NCBI RefSeq assembly: GCF_014651715.1
Contig: NZ_BMXK01000012.1
Span: 1-64,000, forward strand
Length of the DNA: 64,000 nucleotides
Origin: Zhihengliuella salsuginis
GTDB lineage: Bacteria > Actinomycetota > Actinomycetes > Actinomycetales > Micrococcaceae
Reading direction: 5' to 3'
Shown: positions 17,254 through 25,842 of the stretch, in pieces
Position numbering within the stretch: position 1 is the first letter of the stretch
Layout of the letters: every line of letters starts with the position of its first letter
Notes under the pieces: model-generated
Told to the model about the DNA's origin: nothing
The model's input: the letters and a program-made list of their open reading frames with translations, nothing else
The model's database searches: none
Program-made: the position numbers and the translations under genes

Positions 17254-18993
17254 ATGAAACGGTTGCTGGCCAAACGGCACACCCTTCGTCGTCACTGGAA
17301 AGAGGATTCCGTCGCGTTCGTCGAACGTCTCTGGCGCAGGCGGGCGACGCCCACCGCGGAACGACTTCTCGGGTTTTTCGACGCGGGTTTGGGATCTTTC
17401 CCATCTCTGACGGCATCATCGATGGTCTCCTTGTTGGCCGGTAACGCCGACGAGATCGCCCATCGCCTGCGGACTGCTCTTGCAAAGGGGCCCCGAGGTG
17501 CGAAGGCCCGAAATCTGGCTAATATCGCTTTGGCGGCCGATCAGCCGCAGATTGCCGGCATTTTCGCCGCCCGCATGGATGATGTCGAGGGCAGAGACCT
17601 CACCCTGGCGAAACTCGAGTTCTACAACGGCCACACTACTGCGGCGATCCAGCGTCTCAATCCGACGAGCCGACGTCTCAGCCGCCTCCGGGACCGCTAC
17701 GCAGCCGAACGTGATGTCTTCGGCGATTGGGCTCCATCCGTTGCCCCCGTAGATGATTACACACCGCGGGATCAAGTTGTGCTCCACCTCCTGACCAATT
17801 CCCTTCCCTACACGGCGACCGGATACACCCGGCGATCACAATCGTTCCTGAAGGCACAGGCCGAGGAAGGGTGGGAGGTCCACGCGGTAACGCGGCTCGG
17901 ATATCCCGAATCGCTCGGATTCGTGCAAGCCCCTCGGAAGCAACGCATCGACGACGTCACCTACCACAGATTGGTGGTCAAGGGCGCTGTCCCCAACCTC
18001 CGCGATCGTCTCCAGGCGGAGACGGAACGCCTGCTTGATCTCGTCCGGGTGCTCAAGCCGGAAGTTCTGCACACCACGACTCACTTCGTGAATGGATTGG
18101 TTGTCCGCGCAGTCGCGGAAGCCGTGGGAGTCCCGTGGGTGTACGAGGTCCGTGGCCAACTTGCTGATACGTGGGCGTCGAAGCGCGGGCCGGAGGCAGT
18201 GTCCTCCGAACGCTACAAGCGTTTCAACATCCGCGAAGGCGAGGTCATGAGGGACGCCGACCTGGTGCTGACACTGGGGGCGTCCATGCGCGACAGGATC
18301 GTCGAATATGGTGTTCCACGAGAGCGCATCCGTCTGGTGCCGAACGCGGTGGGGGCGGACTTTCTATCAACTCCAACAAGTGCCCGACAAGCCAAGGCGA
18401 AGCTCGGCATCGACCCGGACAAGCTGTACATAGGCACGGTCTCGTCCCTTGTTGCCTATGAGGGAATCGACGATTTGCTGACCGCCTATTCGCTCCTTCG
18501 TCGACGACGGGACGACGTACGCCTTCTCATCGTCGGCAGTGGTGCCGCTATGCAGGAACTGCGGCTTCACGCAGCGGAAGTCGGTCTGGACCCGGCGGAC
18601 ATCTTCGTCGGCCGGGTATCGACGTCCGATGCAGTCCGGTATCACGGGGCGTTGGACATTTTCGTCGTACCTCGCAAGGACTTTGCCGTCACACGTTCCG
18701 TCACGCCTCTGAAACCGGTCGAGGCGATGGCATCCTGCCGTCCGGTCGTCGCCTCCGATCTCCCGGCATTGAGGGAGACTGTCGACGACGGCATCAATGG
18801 GCTCCTCGTTCCGGCGGAGGACCCTGAGGCCTTGGCCCGCGCCATCGATAGACTCGCTGACAATGCAGAACTGCGGGAGCGCATGGGATTCACCGGGCGC
18901 AAGTTCGTCCTCAGCACGCGGACCTGGAAGCGAAACGCCGAGCTGTGCGTTGATCTTTACGCGACGCTCAGACACCATCAGGAGTCTTCATAG
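17254..18993 (+). CDS. GT4-like glycosyltransferase with N-terminal helical domain
   Basis: The 579-residue protein has an N-terminal helical, TPR-like region (1-165) ending in RLRDRYAAERDVF. The GT-B N-lobe follows (VLHLLTNSLPYTATGYTRRS from about residue 177), then YEVRGQLADTWAS, RLVPNAVG and SVTPLKPVEAMASCRPVV. The same layout and motifs occur in the protein at 38451, and more distantly at 112. ATG 17254 has GAGGTGAT upstream. The stop overlaps the permease start by one base, with the permease ribosome site inside this gene. It probably adds a sugar to the block B polymer; donor and acceptor unknown. Confidence 0.87.
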   Translation: MKRLLAKRHTLRRHWKEDSVAFVERLWRRRATPTAERLLGFFDAGLGSFPSLTASSMVSLLAGNADEIAHRLRTALAKGPRGAKARNLANIALAADQPQIAGIFAARMDDVEGRDLTLAKLEFYNGHTTAAIQRLNPTSRRLSRLRDRYAAERDVFGDWAPSVAPVDDYTPRDQVVLHLLTNSLPYTATGYTRRSQSFLKAQAEEGWEVHAVTRLGYPESLGFVQAPRKQRIDDVTYHRLVVKGAVPNLRDRLQAETERLLDLVRVLKPEVLHTTTHFVNGLVVRAVAEAVGVPWVYEVRGQLADTWASKRGPEAVSSERYKRFNIREGEVMRDADLVLTLGASMRDRIVEYGVPRERIRLVPNAVGADFLSTPTSARQAKAKLGIDPDKLYIGTVSSLVAYEGIDDLLTAYSLLRRRRDDVRLLIVGSGAAMQELRLHAAEVGLDPADIFVGRVSTSDAVRYHGALDIFVVPRKDFAVTRSVTPLKPVEAMASCRPVVASDLPALRETVDDGINGLLVPAEDPEALARAIDRLADNAELRERMGFTGRKFVLSTRTWKRNAELCVDLYATLRHHQESS

Positions 18994-19883
18994 TGGAAGT
19001 TGGAAGCGGCGACGGGGCACCCTCGTCTGTGCCGACATTGGTGGACGTCACGGGGATGCACGAGCGCGGAGGCCGTCCCGCGTTCGTGGACTATCTTGTA
19101 CGCGTTTGGGACGCTCGCAGTTTCATGCTGCACGAAGCACGGTCGAAAGTGGACGAAGCGGGCAAGCGGCAGTACCTGGGCAATCTCTGGCTCATCATCA
19201 ACCCGATCCTCGACGGTGCGATGTTCTACTTCGTCTTCGGCGTCATCCTGAACATTGAGAAGGGCATTCCCAACTTCATCGCCTTCCTGCTCGTCGGCGT
19301 CTTCTTCTTCCAACTGACGTCCAAGTCGGTAAATTCCGCCGCCGCAACTCTCCTGAATTGGAAGAAGAACACCTCCGGTGCCCCACTACCGCCAATCACC
19401 GGGCCACTGAGCGCCGTGGTAAGGGTCTGGTTGACGGGATTTCCGAGCTACGTGGTCATGGTCGTCATGATCTTCGCTATTTCTCCGCCGGAACAGATCA
19501 GTTGGATTGTCCTCCTGGTCTTGCCGGTCATCGGGCTGCAGATCATGTTGGCGACCGGCATCGCTCTGGTCTCGGCCCATTTTGTCGGCCTTGTGCCCGA
19601 CGTGCAGAATCTCCTCCGAGCGGCGACTCGGGCCTGGATGTTCGGGTCGGGCGTCATGTTCGCTGCTGATCGGTTCCTCGGCGTACATCCCATCATTGAT
19701 TTCTTGGTGCATTGGAACCCCATGTACTGGGTCCTCGAATACGTTAGGTCTGCATTGGTCTACAACGAAGTACCCGTGGGCGAGGGCTGGTACATCATGG
19801 CGTTGTGGGCGGTGCTTCCCTTACTCGTCGGGTCATGGTTGATCTGGCGCCAGAGCGACAACTACGGGATGAACGGGGGCTGA
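18993..19883 (+). CDS. wzm: ABC-2 type polysaccharide export permease (Wzm-like), first copy
   Basis: The 296-residue membrane protein has about six hydrophobic segments. NLWLIINPILDGAMFYFVFG follows an amphipathic N terminus and is the hallmark of Wzm/TagG-type permeases. It is a clear paralogue of the permease at 58295: both share a RSF-containing entry helix, LNPIL/INPIL, GIPNF/NIPNF and a late WNPMYWVLEYVR/LNPLFCVLDITR segment. GTG 18993 overlaps the upstream stop, with AGGAG 8 bases before it. The next gene, one base after the stop, encodes an ATPase homologue without catalytic motifs, so this permease may depend on another ATPase. Confidence 0.88.
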   Translation: MEVGSGDGAPSSVPTLVDVTGMHERGGRPAFVDYLVRVWDARSFMLHEARSKVDEAGKRQYLGNLWLIINPILDGAMFYFVFGVILNIEKGIPNFIAFLLVGVFFFQLTSKSVNSAAATLLNWKKNTSGAPLPPITGPLSAVVRVWLTGFPSYVVMVVMIFAISPPEQISWIVLLVLPVIGLQIMLATGIALVSAHFVGLVPDVQNLLRAATRAWMFGSGVMFAADRFLGVHPIIDFLVHWNPMYWVLEYVRSALVYNEVPVGEGWYIMALWAVLPLLVGSWLIWRQSDNYGMNGG

Positions 19884-19884
19884 C

Positions 19885-20697
19885 GTGAATCGACAGACAA
19901 GAGTCCGTCCAACGCTGCTGCTGCACGAAGTCTCCGCGTCAAAGCATCAAGGGCGCGGCAAGAGTGAGTTCACGGCCAAACTGAACACCTTGACATTCAT
20001 GGCATTGCCCGGCGAATCGGTAGGGATTCTCGGCAGTCGACGCGACGGCGCCCAACTGGTGACTGAGCTTGTCGCCGGCAGCAAAGACCCCGAGCAGGGA
20101 AAGATCTATATTGATGGTGACCCCGTCGTCCTGGACGCTCCCGGTGCCTTCCTCTCCGAGGAAACGTTGCGGTTCAATGCCGTCAGGTTCGCCATGGCTC
20201 ACGGGATGAGCGGGCAACGCGTCCGGAGCGCTGTCGCCATCGTGGCTCAGGAAGCGGCACTCGACGACGCGGTTTTCGATGACCAAGTTCGCAACATCGA
20301 CCATCAGACTGTAGAGCGGGTGCGGTTCTACTTGGCGTTGGCCACGGGAACCAAGGCACTCGTCATCGACGACTCTGAGGTCCTGTTTGAACTGCTCCAG
20401 AACGAGTGGGAGCAGAAGAAGGTGGAGGCCTTCTACGGACGTGGCGGCTCAATGATTCTGGTCAGCAATGACATTCGTCACTTGAGTCCATTGGCGGGGC
20501 GTATTTGCTGGCTCCACGAAGGGAACTTCATCATGGATGCGGAGACTGCCACCGTTAAGCGTTGGCGAACTCAGTTGGCAAAGGCCGAACGCGAAAAGGA
20601 CACCAAGCGCGCGGGTCAGCTGGTGCGTCGATTCCAAGCTGAGTACGAACCACCGGCGCTCTCGCTCAGGGGGAACGCCAGAAGGCGCACGACATAG
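19885..20697 (+). CDS. Degenerate Wzt-like ABC protein (predicted pseudo-ATPase)
   Basis: The 270-residue protein aligns with the intact Wzt at 57445 but has lost every catalytic motif. Walker A is GSRRDGAQL (residues 50-58; the Lys and Ser are Ala56 and Gln57). The signature SSGM is DHQT (139-142). The Walker B Glu is Asp163 (ALVIDDSE). The H-loop His is Asn195 (LVSNDIRHL). From signature to H-loop the spacing to the intact protein is constant, so the fold is probably retained. There is no frameshift or premature stop: the frame is open over its full length, with a GTG start one base after the permease. It could be a structural or regulatory partner in a heteromeric exporter. A basic, helical tail of about 45 residues follows the ABC domain. 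Confidence 0.8.
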   Translation: MNRQTRVRPTLLLHEVSASKHQGRGKSEFTAKLNTLTFMALPGESVGILGSRRDGAQLVTELVAGSKDPEQGKIYIDGDPVVLDAPGAFLSEETLRFNAVRFAMAHGMSGQRVRSAVAIVAQEAALDDAVFDDQVRNIDHQTVERVRFYLALATGTKALVIDDSEVLFELLQNEWEQKKVEAFYGRGGSMILVSNDIRHLSPLAGRICWLHEGNFIMDAETATVKRWRTQLAKAEREKDTKRAGQLVRRFQAEYEPPALSLRGNARRRTT

Positions 20698-20802
20698 ACG
20701 ATCGGTATATCTGCTGACAGCGGATCTTCATTTGACCCGGCTGCCGGCGACCGGGGCAGATTCTCCTCAACGCCATCCGTATCTACGACGACAGAAAGCC
20801 TC

Positions 20803-23800
20803 ATGAGTATCGACAAGTCCTACTCCGGTTCTCCTCTCGACCGAGCGCTGGCCTACAGCCTGACCGAGAACAAAGATTCGGTCGTCGAAGAGTTCCTTCG
20901 GTTGCGTTCGAGCGAGGCCTCTCTGGCCAAGCGTGCGCAGTCCCTCGAGCGTGCGCTGCAGCAATCCAAGGCCGATCAAGCGCAGCTGAAGCAGGATCTG
21001 GAGAGACTCTCCCGCCGAAACGAGCGGCTTCGGGAGCTGTACGACAATCAGACGGCACGCGTCGAAAAGTTCAAGGCGGCCTACGAGAGGCTGCGCGACG
21101 ATCCCGCGATCAAAGTCTCGAAGGCCGTCGCGCGCCCTCAAGCGATTGCGGCCAGGCTCTGGACGAAGGCCCGGGGTGCTGGCAGGTCGGCACCAGGCAA
21201 CCAAGCTGAAAAGCCAATGTCCGTGACATCAGGCCCCCCGTCCGGCGGTATCCACGCTGCCTCGTCGAGTTCGGTTCCCTTTGCACCCAGTACCGGCGGC
21301 GGCCCGGCTGAAGTCACGTGCAAGTCTCTGCTGGCCGACGCTCGACAGGCTTACTTCGTTCGCGGCGGCGTTCTCGCAGCCCGCGACATACTGGCACGGA
21401 TGCCTGACGATGACGGATTCGAAGGCTCCGGCTATGAACCGACTGATCGCGATCGCTCGTTTATCGATCAAGTCCACGGTCTTGCGCGTTTCGTCGACAG
21501 TCTGCCGTACGTCCCGCCGCAAAGCAGCACACCCGGATATCAGCCCGTCGCGCGGCGCATCATGTACTGCGCCCACAGCACCGGCGAATTCAATTCGAAC
21601 GGATACTCGACCCGAACCTCGGGGCTGGTCAGCGGGCTCGCCGCCAACGGCGAAGACGTGTTCGTCGCGGCCCGGCCGGGATATCCGTGGGACAGCAAGA
21701 CAAGTGGCCCCTCGCTGGAGACGAAGCGGTCCAACCGGATTCACGAGGGTGTGCGATACGTCTACAACCCGGGGCCGAATGTCGCCCGGACCCCGCTCGA
21801 CACATACCTGCATCAGGCGGCGGATGCGTACGTCCGCGAAGCTGTGATCAACCGGCCCGCACTTATCCAGAGCGCCTCGAATCATCTCACCGCGCTGCCG
21901 GCCCTGCTGGCGGCCCGCCGCCTCGGTGTTCCCTTCGTCTACGAAGTCCGTGGCCTCTGGGAGATCACCGAGGCGGCCGCCAAGGGCGAGGCATGGACGT
22001 CGACCGAGAAGTTCGGCATCGCCCGTGACCTCGAATCGCTCGTGGCCCGGGAGGCGGACCAGGTCCTGGCCATCACGGAGGAGGTGCGTGACGAACTCAT
22101 CCGTCGGGGTGTTTCAGCGGACCGCATCCGGTTGGTCCCGAATGCCGCGGACCCTGCCAAGTTCGTTCCCGTCTCCCGCGACCGGTCGCTCGCCGCGAGG
22201 CTCGGGATCGAACCGGGGCACTTCGTCATCGGCTACGCGGGCAGCATGGTGTCCTACGAGGGTCTCGATCTCCTCGTCGATGCCTTCGCAGAGTTGGCTG
22301 ATCGAAATCCGGATGCCCGACTGCTCCTGGTCGGTGACGGGCCTTCCCTGGAGTCCTTGAAGCGACAGGTCAGGGAGCTGGACCTGATGTCGAGGGTCGT
22401 GTTCACGGGACGGGTCGATTCGGGCGACATTCCCGCATACCTGAGCCTCTTCGATGCGGCGCCGTGCCCCCGTGTGAGCAATGTCGTCACGGAGATGGTT
22501 TCACCCTTGAAACCCCTCGAGGCGATGGCCGCAGGCATCGCCGTCGTCGGCTCCGACGTCGCTCCGCTGAGGCATCTCCTCGGTGCAGTTGGGGAGAGGG
22601 GTCTCCTGTTCGACGCCGGGAACGCGGCGCACCTGGCGGAACGGCTCGCGGAGTTGATGGATGACGAATCGCTGAGAGCCGACCTGGGCAGAGCCGCACG
22701 GTGGTGGACGGTGCACGAACGTTCGTGGGAGGCCATCGCCGACCGGGTCGCCGCGGCCCACGCTCCGCTTCTCGCGGCCGTGGAAACGGGTGGGTCCCGC
22801 CCCGGCCTGGAGTCGGGGCGCGAGCGGCCTCTCGCCTCCATTCGCCTCGGCATCATTGCTGACGAGTTCACGACCAAGAGCCTCGAAGCAGAATGCGATC
22901 TGGTCCCCATGGACCGGGACACCTGGGGCCGGCAGCTCGATGAGGACGGGATCGACGCCCTGCTGGTCGAATCGGCGTGGGAAGGCAACGGCGGCCAGTG
23001 GCGACGGGGTGTCGGCTTCTATACCGACGAAGAATTCGAACCGCTGCGCTCACTCCTCGCCACCTGTCGCGAACGGGGGATCCGGACGATCTTCTGGAAT
23101 AAAGAGGACCCGGTCCACATCGACCGGTACGTTCCGACTGCAGCGCACTTCGACCACGTCTTCACGACGGATGCCGACTGCATTCCGCGGTACGCGTCCG
23201 GGAGAGATACCAAATCGATCGCCGCACTGCCGTTCTTCGCGCAACCGCAGCTGCACAATCCGACGCCGAGCGCACGAGACTACGATCATTCGGTCGCCTA
23301 CGGCGGTTCCTACTACGGTGACCGTTACCCGGACCGCTCGAAGGAGCTGGCTCGGATGCTCGGAGAGATCAGCGAGCACGGTCTGACGATCTACGACCGC
23401 CAGGTGAACCATCCGGGAAGCCCCTACCAGTTCCCGGGCGCGCTCGCTCCCTTCGTGCAGGGCGGGTTGCCGTATGCGGAGATGGTGGAAGCGTACAAGT
23501 CCCACCCCGTGCATGTGAATGTGAATTCCGTCGCCACGTCGCCGACGATGTTCTCGCGACGGGTGATGGAGCTTGCGGCGTGCGGAACTCCGATCATCAC
23601 GGGATCGGGGACGGGGGTGCCGACGTTCTTCGCGCCCCACCTGCCCTTGGCAACGAGCCCGGGGGAGGCGGGCCTCCTCGCGAACTACTGGCTGAACAAC
23701 GAAGGTGGACGGAACCATGACGCGTGGGTCCTCCACCGGCTGGTCTACCGGGCGCACCTGGCCGGGCACCGGCTCGCGCTCATGCTGCGCACGGCGGGAA

Positions 23801-25269
23801 TCCCAGTCGCGGGCCCCCGTCTGGACGACTACGCCCTCATTCTCGACGACGTGTCGGAGCAGACCGCTGGGGACGTGCTGCGCCAGACCCACCGGCCTTC
23901 CGTCGTCGTCTGCGCAGGCGGCGACGGCCCCGGGGCTGACCTGCTGGTGCGTGCCGGCGTTCAGGTCCTGTCCGAGGTCCCGGAAGGGCTGCTGACGGCG
24001 TGGTTCGGCCCGTATCTCGGTGACGACCTCCTCGGGGAGGACCTCTGCCGCGGTGCATGGCTGAAGTCCCTCACCGGCGATTCGACTACCCGAACGGTCC
24101 AGGCCGGACCGCGTGACCTGTCGACTCCCGGGCATGCGCTCATCGAGGAAGGTATCGCGGAAGAGGGGTGGCCCTGGCTGGGGGCAGAACCGGTCGACGG
24201 GGAACGTGTCGTCCTGCTCCGCCGCGAGTTGACCACGCGAACGTCGGCGGAGGAGGCCGCCGCCGAGGTGTCTCAGCCGGCGTCGCAGACGATCCTCGTC
24301 GCCGGCCACGACCTCAAATTCGCGGGGTCGCTGATCGGGCGCCTGCGCGGGCGCGGCCACAGGCTCCTGTTCGACGAATGGGAGGACCACGGGAAACACG
24401 ATCCGGAGGTCAGCCACCGGCTGCTCGAGCAGGCGGACATCGTTTTCTGCGAGTGGTCGCTCGGAAATGCCGAGTGGTACGCCCGGAACTGCAGGGACGG
24501 CCAGCGTCTGGTGGCGCGCTTCCACTCGCAGGAGCTTTTCACTCCATACCCGGAGCGCACCCAGCTCGGACGGATCGACCAGACCGTCTTCGTCGGCGGT
24601 CTTGTGGAGCAGATGGCGACGTCCCGGTACCGGTACGCCCGCGGGACGACCGTCGTCGTACCTAACGCCGTCGACAGTTCCTACTTCGGGTCGGACAAGG
24701 CGGACGGGGCACGGTTCAACCTCGGACTGGTCGGCATCGTTCCGATGCAGAAGCATCTCGACCGCGCGCTGGATGTGCTCGCCGAGCTGCGCAGGCACGA
24801 CGACCGCTACCAGTTGTTCGTCAAAGGCCGGACACCAGAGGACTATCCGTGGATGCTCAAACGCGAACGCGAGATGGCCTACTACGATGCCCAGCAGTCC
24901 CGAATCCAGAACGACCCGCTGCTGCGCGGAGCCGTCCATTTCGACGGTCACGGTGATGACATGCCCGAGTGGTACCGGAAGATCGGGATTGTGCTGTCGG
25001 TCAGCGATTTCGAGTCGTTCCATCTGACCCTGGCCGACGGCGGCGCCTCCGGGGCGCTGCCCGTCTCCTTGGCATGGCCCGGCGCGGAGCAGATCTATCC
25101 TGAGCACTGGCTCCACCTCACGACGGACGATATGGCCGCCACCATCGCCGCCGTGGTGGGCGACGATGAGGCCTACGCCAGTGCGACGGAGCACGCCCGC
25201 CAGTACTGTCGTCGGTTCGAGGAATCAGCGGTCCTCGACCAGCTGGAAGCCGTGGTTGTCGGCCCGTAG
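20803..25269 (+). CDS. Giant multidomain glycosyltransferase (coiled coil plus three GT-like units)
   Basis: The protein has 1488 residues. Residues 35-105 form a coiled coil rich in Leu, Glu, Lys and Arg, and a Pro/Ser-rich linker follows. Residues about 240-640 are a GT4 unit (VYEVRGLWEITEAA, VPNAADPAKFVP, VSPLKPLEAMAAG). Residues about 685-1130 are a CgeB-like second unit (HVNVNSVATSPTMFSRRVME at about 905-925, then LAACGTPIITG). Residues 1164-1488 are a GT-like module beginning ILVAGHDLKF, which also occurs in the proteins at 41154 and 55691. No membrane segment is seen. Fusion of several transferases suggests processive assembly of a repeat or linkage unit, as in multidomain capsule and teichoic-acid polymerases; which units are active is unknown. 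It ends block B. Confidence 0.85.
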   Translation: MSIDKSYSGSPLDRALAYSLTENKDSVVEEFLRLRSSEASLAKRAQSLERALQQSKADQAQLKQDLERLSRRNERLRELYDNQTARVEKFKAAYERLRDDPAIKVSKAVARPQAIAARLWTKARGAGRSAPGNQAEKPMSVTSGPPSGGIHAASSSSVPFAPSTGGGPAEVTCKSLLADARQAYFVRGGVLAARDILARMPDDDGFEGSGYEPTDRDRSFIDQVHGLARFVDSLPYVPPQSSTPGYQPVARRIMYCAHSTGEFNSNGYSTRTSGLVSGLAANGEDVFVAARPGYPWDSKTSGPSLETKRSNRIHEGVRYVYNPGPNVARTPLDTYLHQAADAYVREAVINRPALIQSASNHLTALPALLAARRLGVPFVYEVRGLWEITEAAAKGEAWTSTEKFGIARDLESLVAREADQVLAITEEVRDELIRRGVSADRIRLVPNAADPAKFVPVSRDRSLAARLGIEPGHFVIGYAGSMVSYEGLDLLVDAFAELADRNPDARLLLVGDGPSLESLKRQVRELDLMSRVVFTGRVDSGDIPAYLSLFDAAPCPRVSNVVTEMVSPLKPLEAMAAGIAVVGSDVAPLRHLLGAVGERGLLFDAGNAAHLAERLAELMDDESLRADLGRAARWWTVHERSWEAIADRVAAAHAPLLAAVETGGSRPGLESGRERPLASIRLGIIADEFTTKSLEAECDLVPMDRDTWGRQLDEDGIDALLVESAWEGNGGQWRRGVGFYTDEEFEPLRSLLATCRERGIRTIFWNKEDPVHIDRYVPTAAHFDHVFTTDADCIPRYASGRDTKSIAALPFFAQPQLHNPTPSARDYDHSVAYGGSYYGDRYPDRSKELARMLGEISEHGLTIYDRQVNHPGSPYQFPGALAPFVQGGLPYAEMVEAYKSHPVHVNVNSVATSPTMFSRRVMELAACGTPIITGSGTGVPTFFAPHLPLATSPGEAGLLANYWLNNEGGRNHDAWVLHRLVYRAHLAGHRLALMLRTAGIPVAGPRLDDYALILDDVSEQTAGDVLRQTHRPSVVVCAGGDGPGADLLVRAGVQVLSEVPEGLLTAWFGPYLGDDLLGEDLCRGAWLKSLTGDSTTRTVQAGPRDLSTPGHALIEEGIAEEGWPWLGAEPVDGERVVLLRRELTTRTSAEEAAAEVSQPASQTILVAGHDLKFAGSLIGRLRGRGHRLLFDEWEDHGKHDPEVSHRLLEQADIVFCEWSLGNAEWYARNCRDGQRLVARFHSQELFTPYPERTQLGRIDQTVFVGGLVEQMATSRYRYARGTTVVVPNAVDSSYFGSDKADGARFNLGLVGIVPMQKHLDRALDVLAELRRHDDRYQLFVKGRTPEDYPWMLKREREMAYYDAQQSRIQNDPLLRGAVHFDGHGDDMPEWYRKIGIVLSVSDFESFHLTLADGGASGALPVSLAWPGAEQIYPEHWLHLTTDDMAATIAAVVGDDEAYASATEHARQYCRRFEESAVLDQLEAVVVGP

Positions 25270-25292
25270 CGCCAGCGGGGCGGGAAGCCGGC

Positions 25293-25622
25293 TCAGGAGA
25301 GGTACAGGCCGAGGGCGACCAGCGGGACCGCGGCGACCGCGATGATCAGGATCGCCCTTGCGACGAGGCGCTTGCGCGCGATCTTGTCCGCCGTAGGTGC
25401 CTGCGAGATCAGCTTGATGAAGCCGGTGTCCTCGTGCGGTTCCGCGGGCCCGGCGCTATGCCGCGTCGTGCCGAGCAGCGGGGCCGCATCGAACGGCGGC
25501 AGGAAAGGGTCCGGATAGCCCGTCCGGATGGCGAACCGGCCCTCCTGCCGTGCATGGCGCGCCCCGGGGACGACGCCGTCTGCGTCGGTCCTGGAGCCCT
25601 GCGAAGCCTGACGGCCCATCAA
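25293..25622 (-). CDS. Small C-terminally anchored membrane protein, unknown
   Basis: The 109-residue open frame converges with the giant glycosyltransferase gene across 23 bases. The first 80 residues are polar and low in recognisable motifs. The last 20 (starting AILIIAVAAVPLV) form one hydrophobic helix reaching the C terminus, preceded by the basic KIARKRLVAR. The predicted topology is an N-terminal cytosolic domain with a tail anchor. I do not recognise the family. The frame is supported by the coherent charge-then-helix pattern but has no strong ribosome site, so it may be spurious. Confidence 0.45.
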   Translation of the reverse strand: MMGRQASQGSRTDADGVVPGARHARQEGRFAIRTGYPDPFLPPFDAAPLLGTTRHSAGPAEPHEDTGFIKLISQAPTADKIARKRLVARAILIIAVAAVPLVALGLYLS

Positions 25623-25842
25623 TTGCCCTTACTGTCGGTACGGTCCTGCCCGTCCGATCTTACGCGCGGGTAGAACAGGGCCGGAATTCGGCACCGCGGC
25701 CGCGTGTCAGCAACCCGGCTACCAGCGGTGCCATGGGATAGGCTGGAACGAGCAGAGTCTGCGGTGAGAATGCCGCGACGGCCGAGGCGAAGACGCCCAA
25801 CCCTCCTGTGGCAGCGAAGGGTGACGGCCGGCGAATCGTGAA

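Noticed and set aside
19885-20697. Treating the degenerate ABC gene as a pseudogene
   Set aside because: There is no frameshift or internal stop, spacing to the intact homologue is conserved, and it keeps a coupled start after the permease; a maintained pseudo-ATPase is the better reading.
23050-25194. 714-codon open frame on the minus strand
   Set aside because: It lies entirely opposite the giant glycosyltransferase gene, encodes an Arg/Val/Gly/His-rich protein without domain motifs, and is a typical high-GC antisense shadow.
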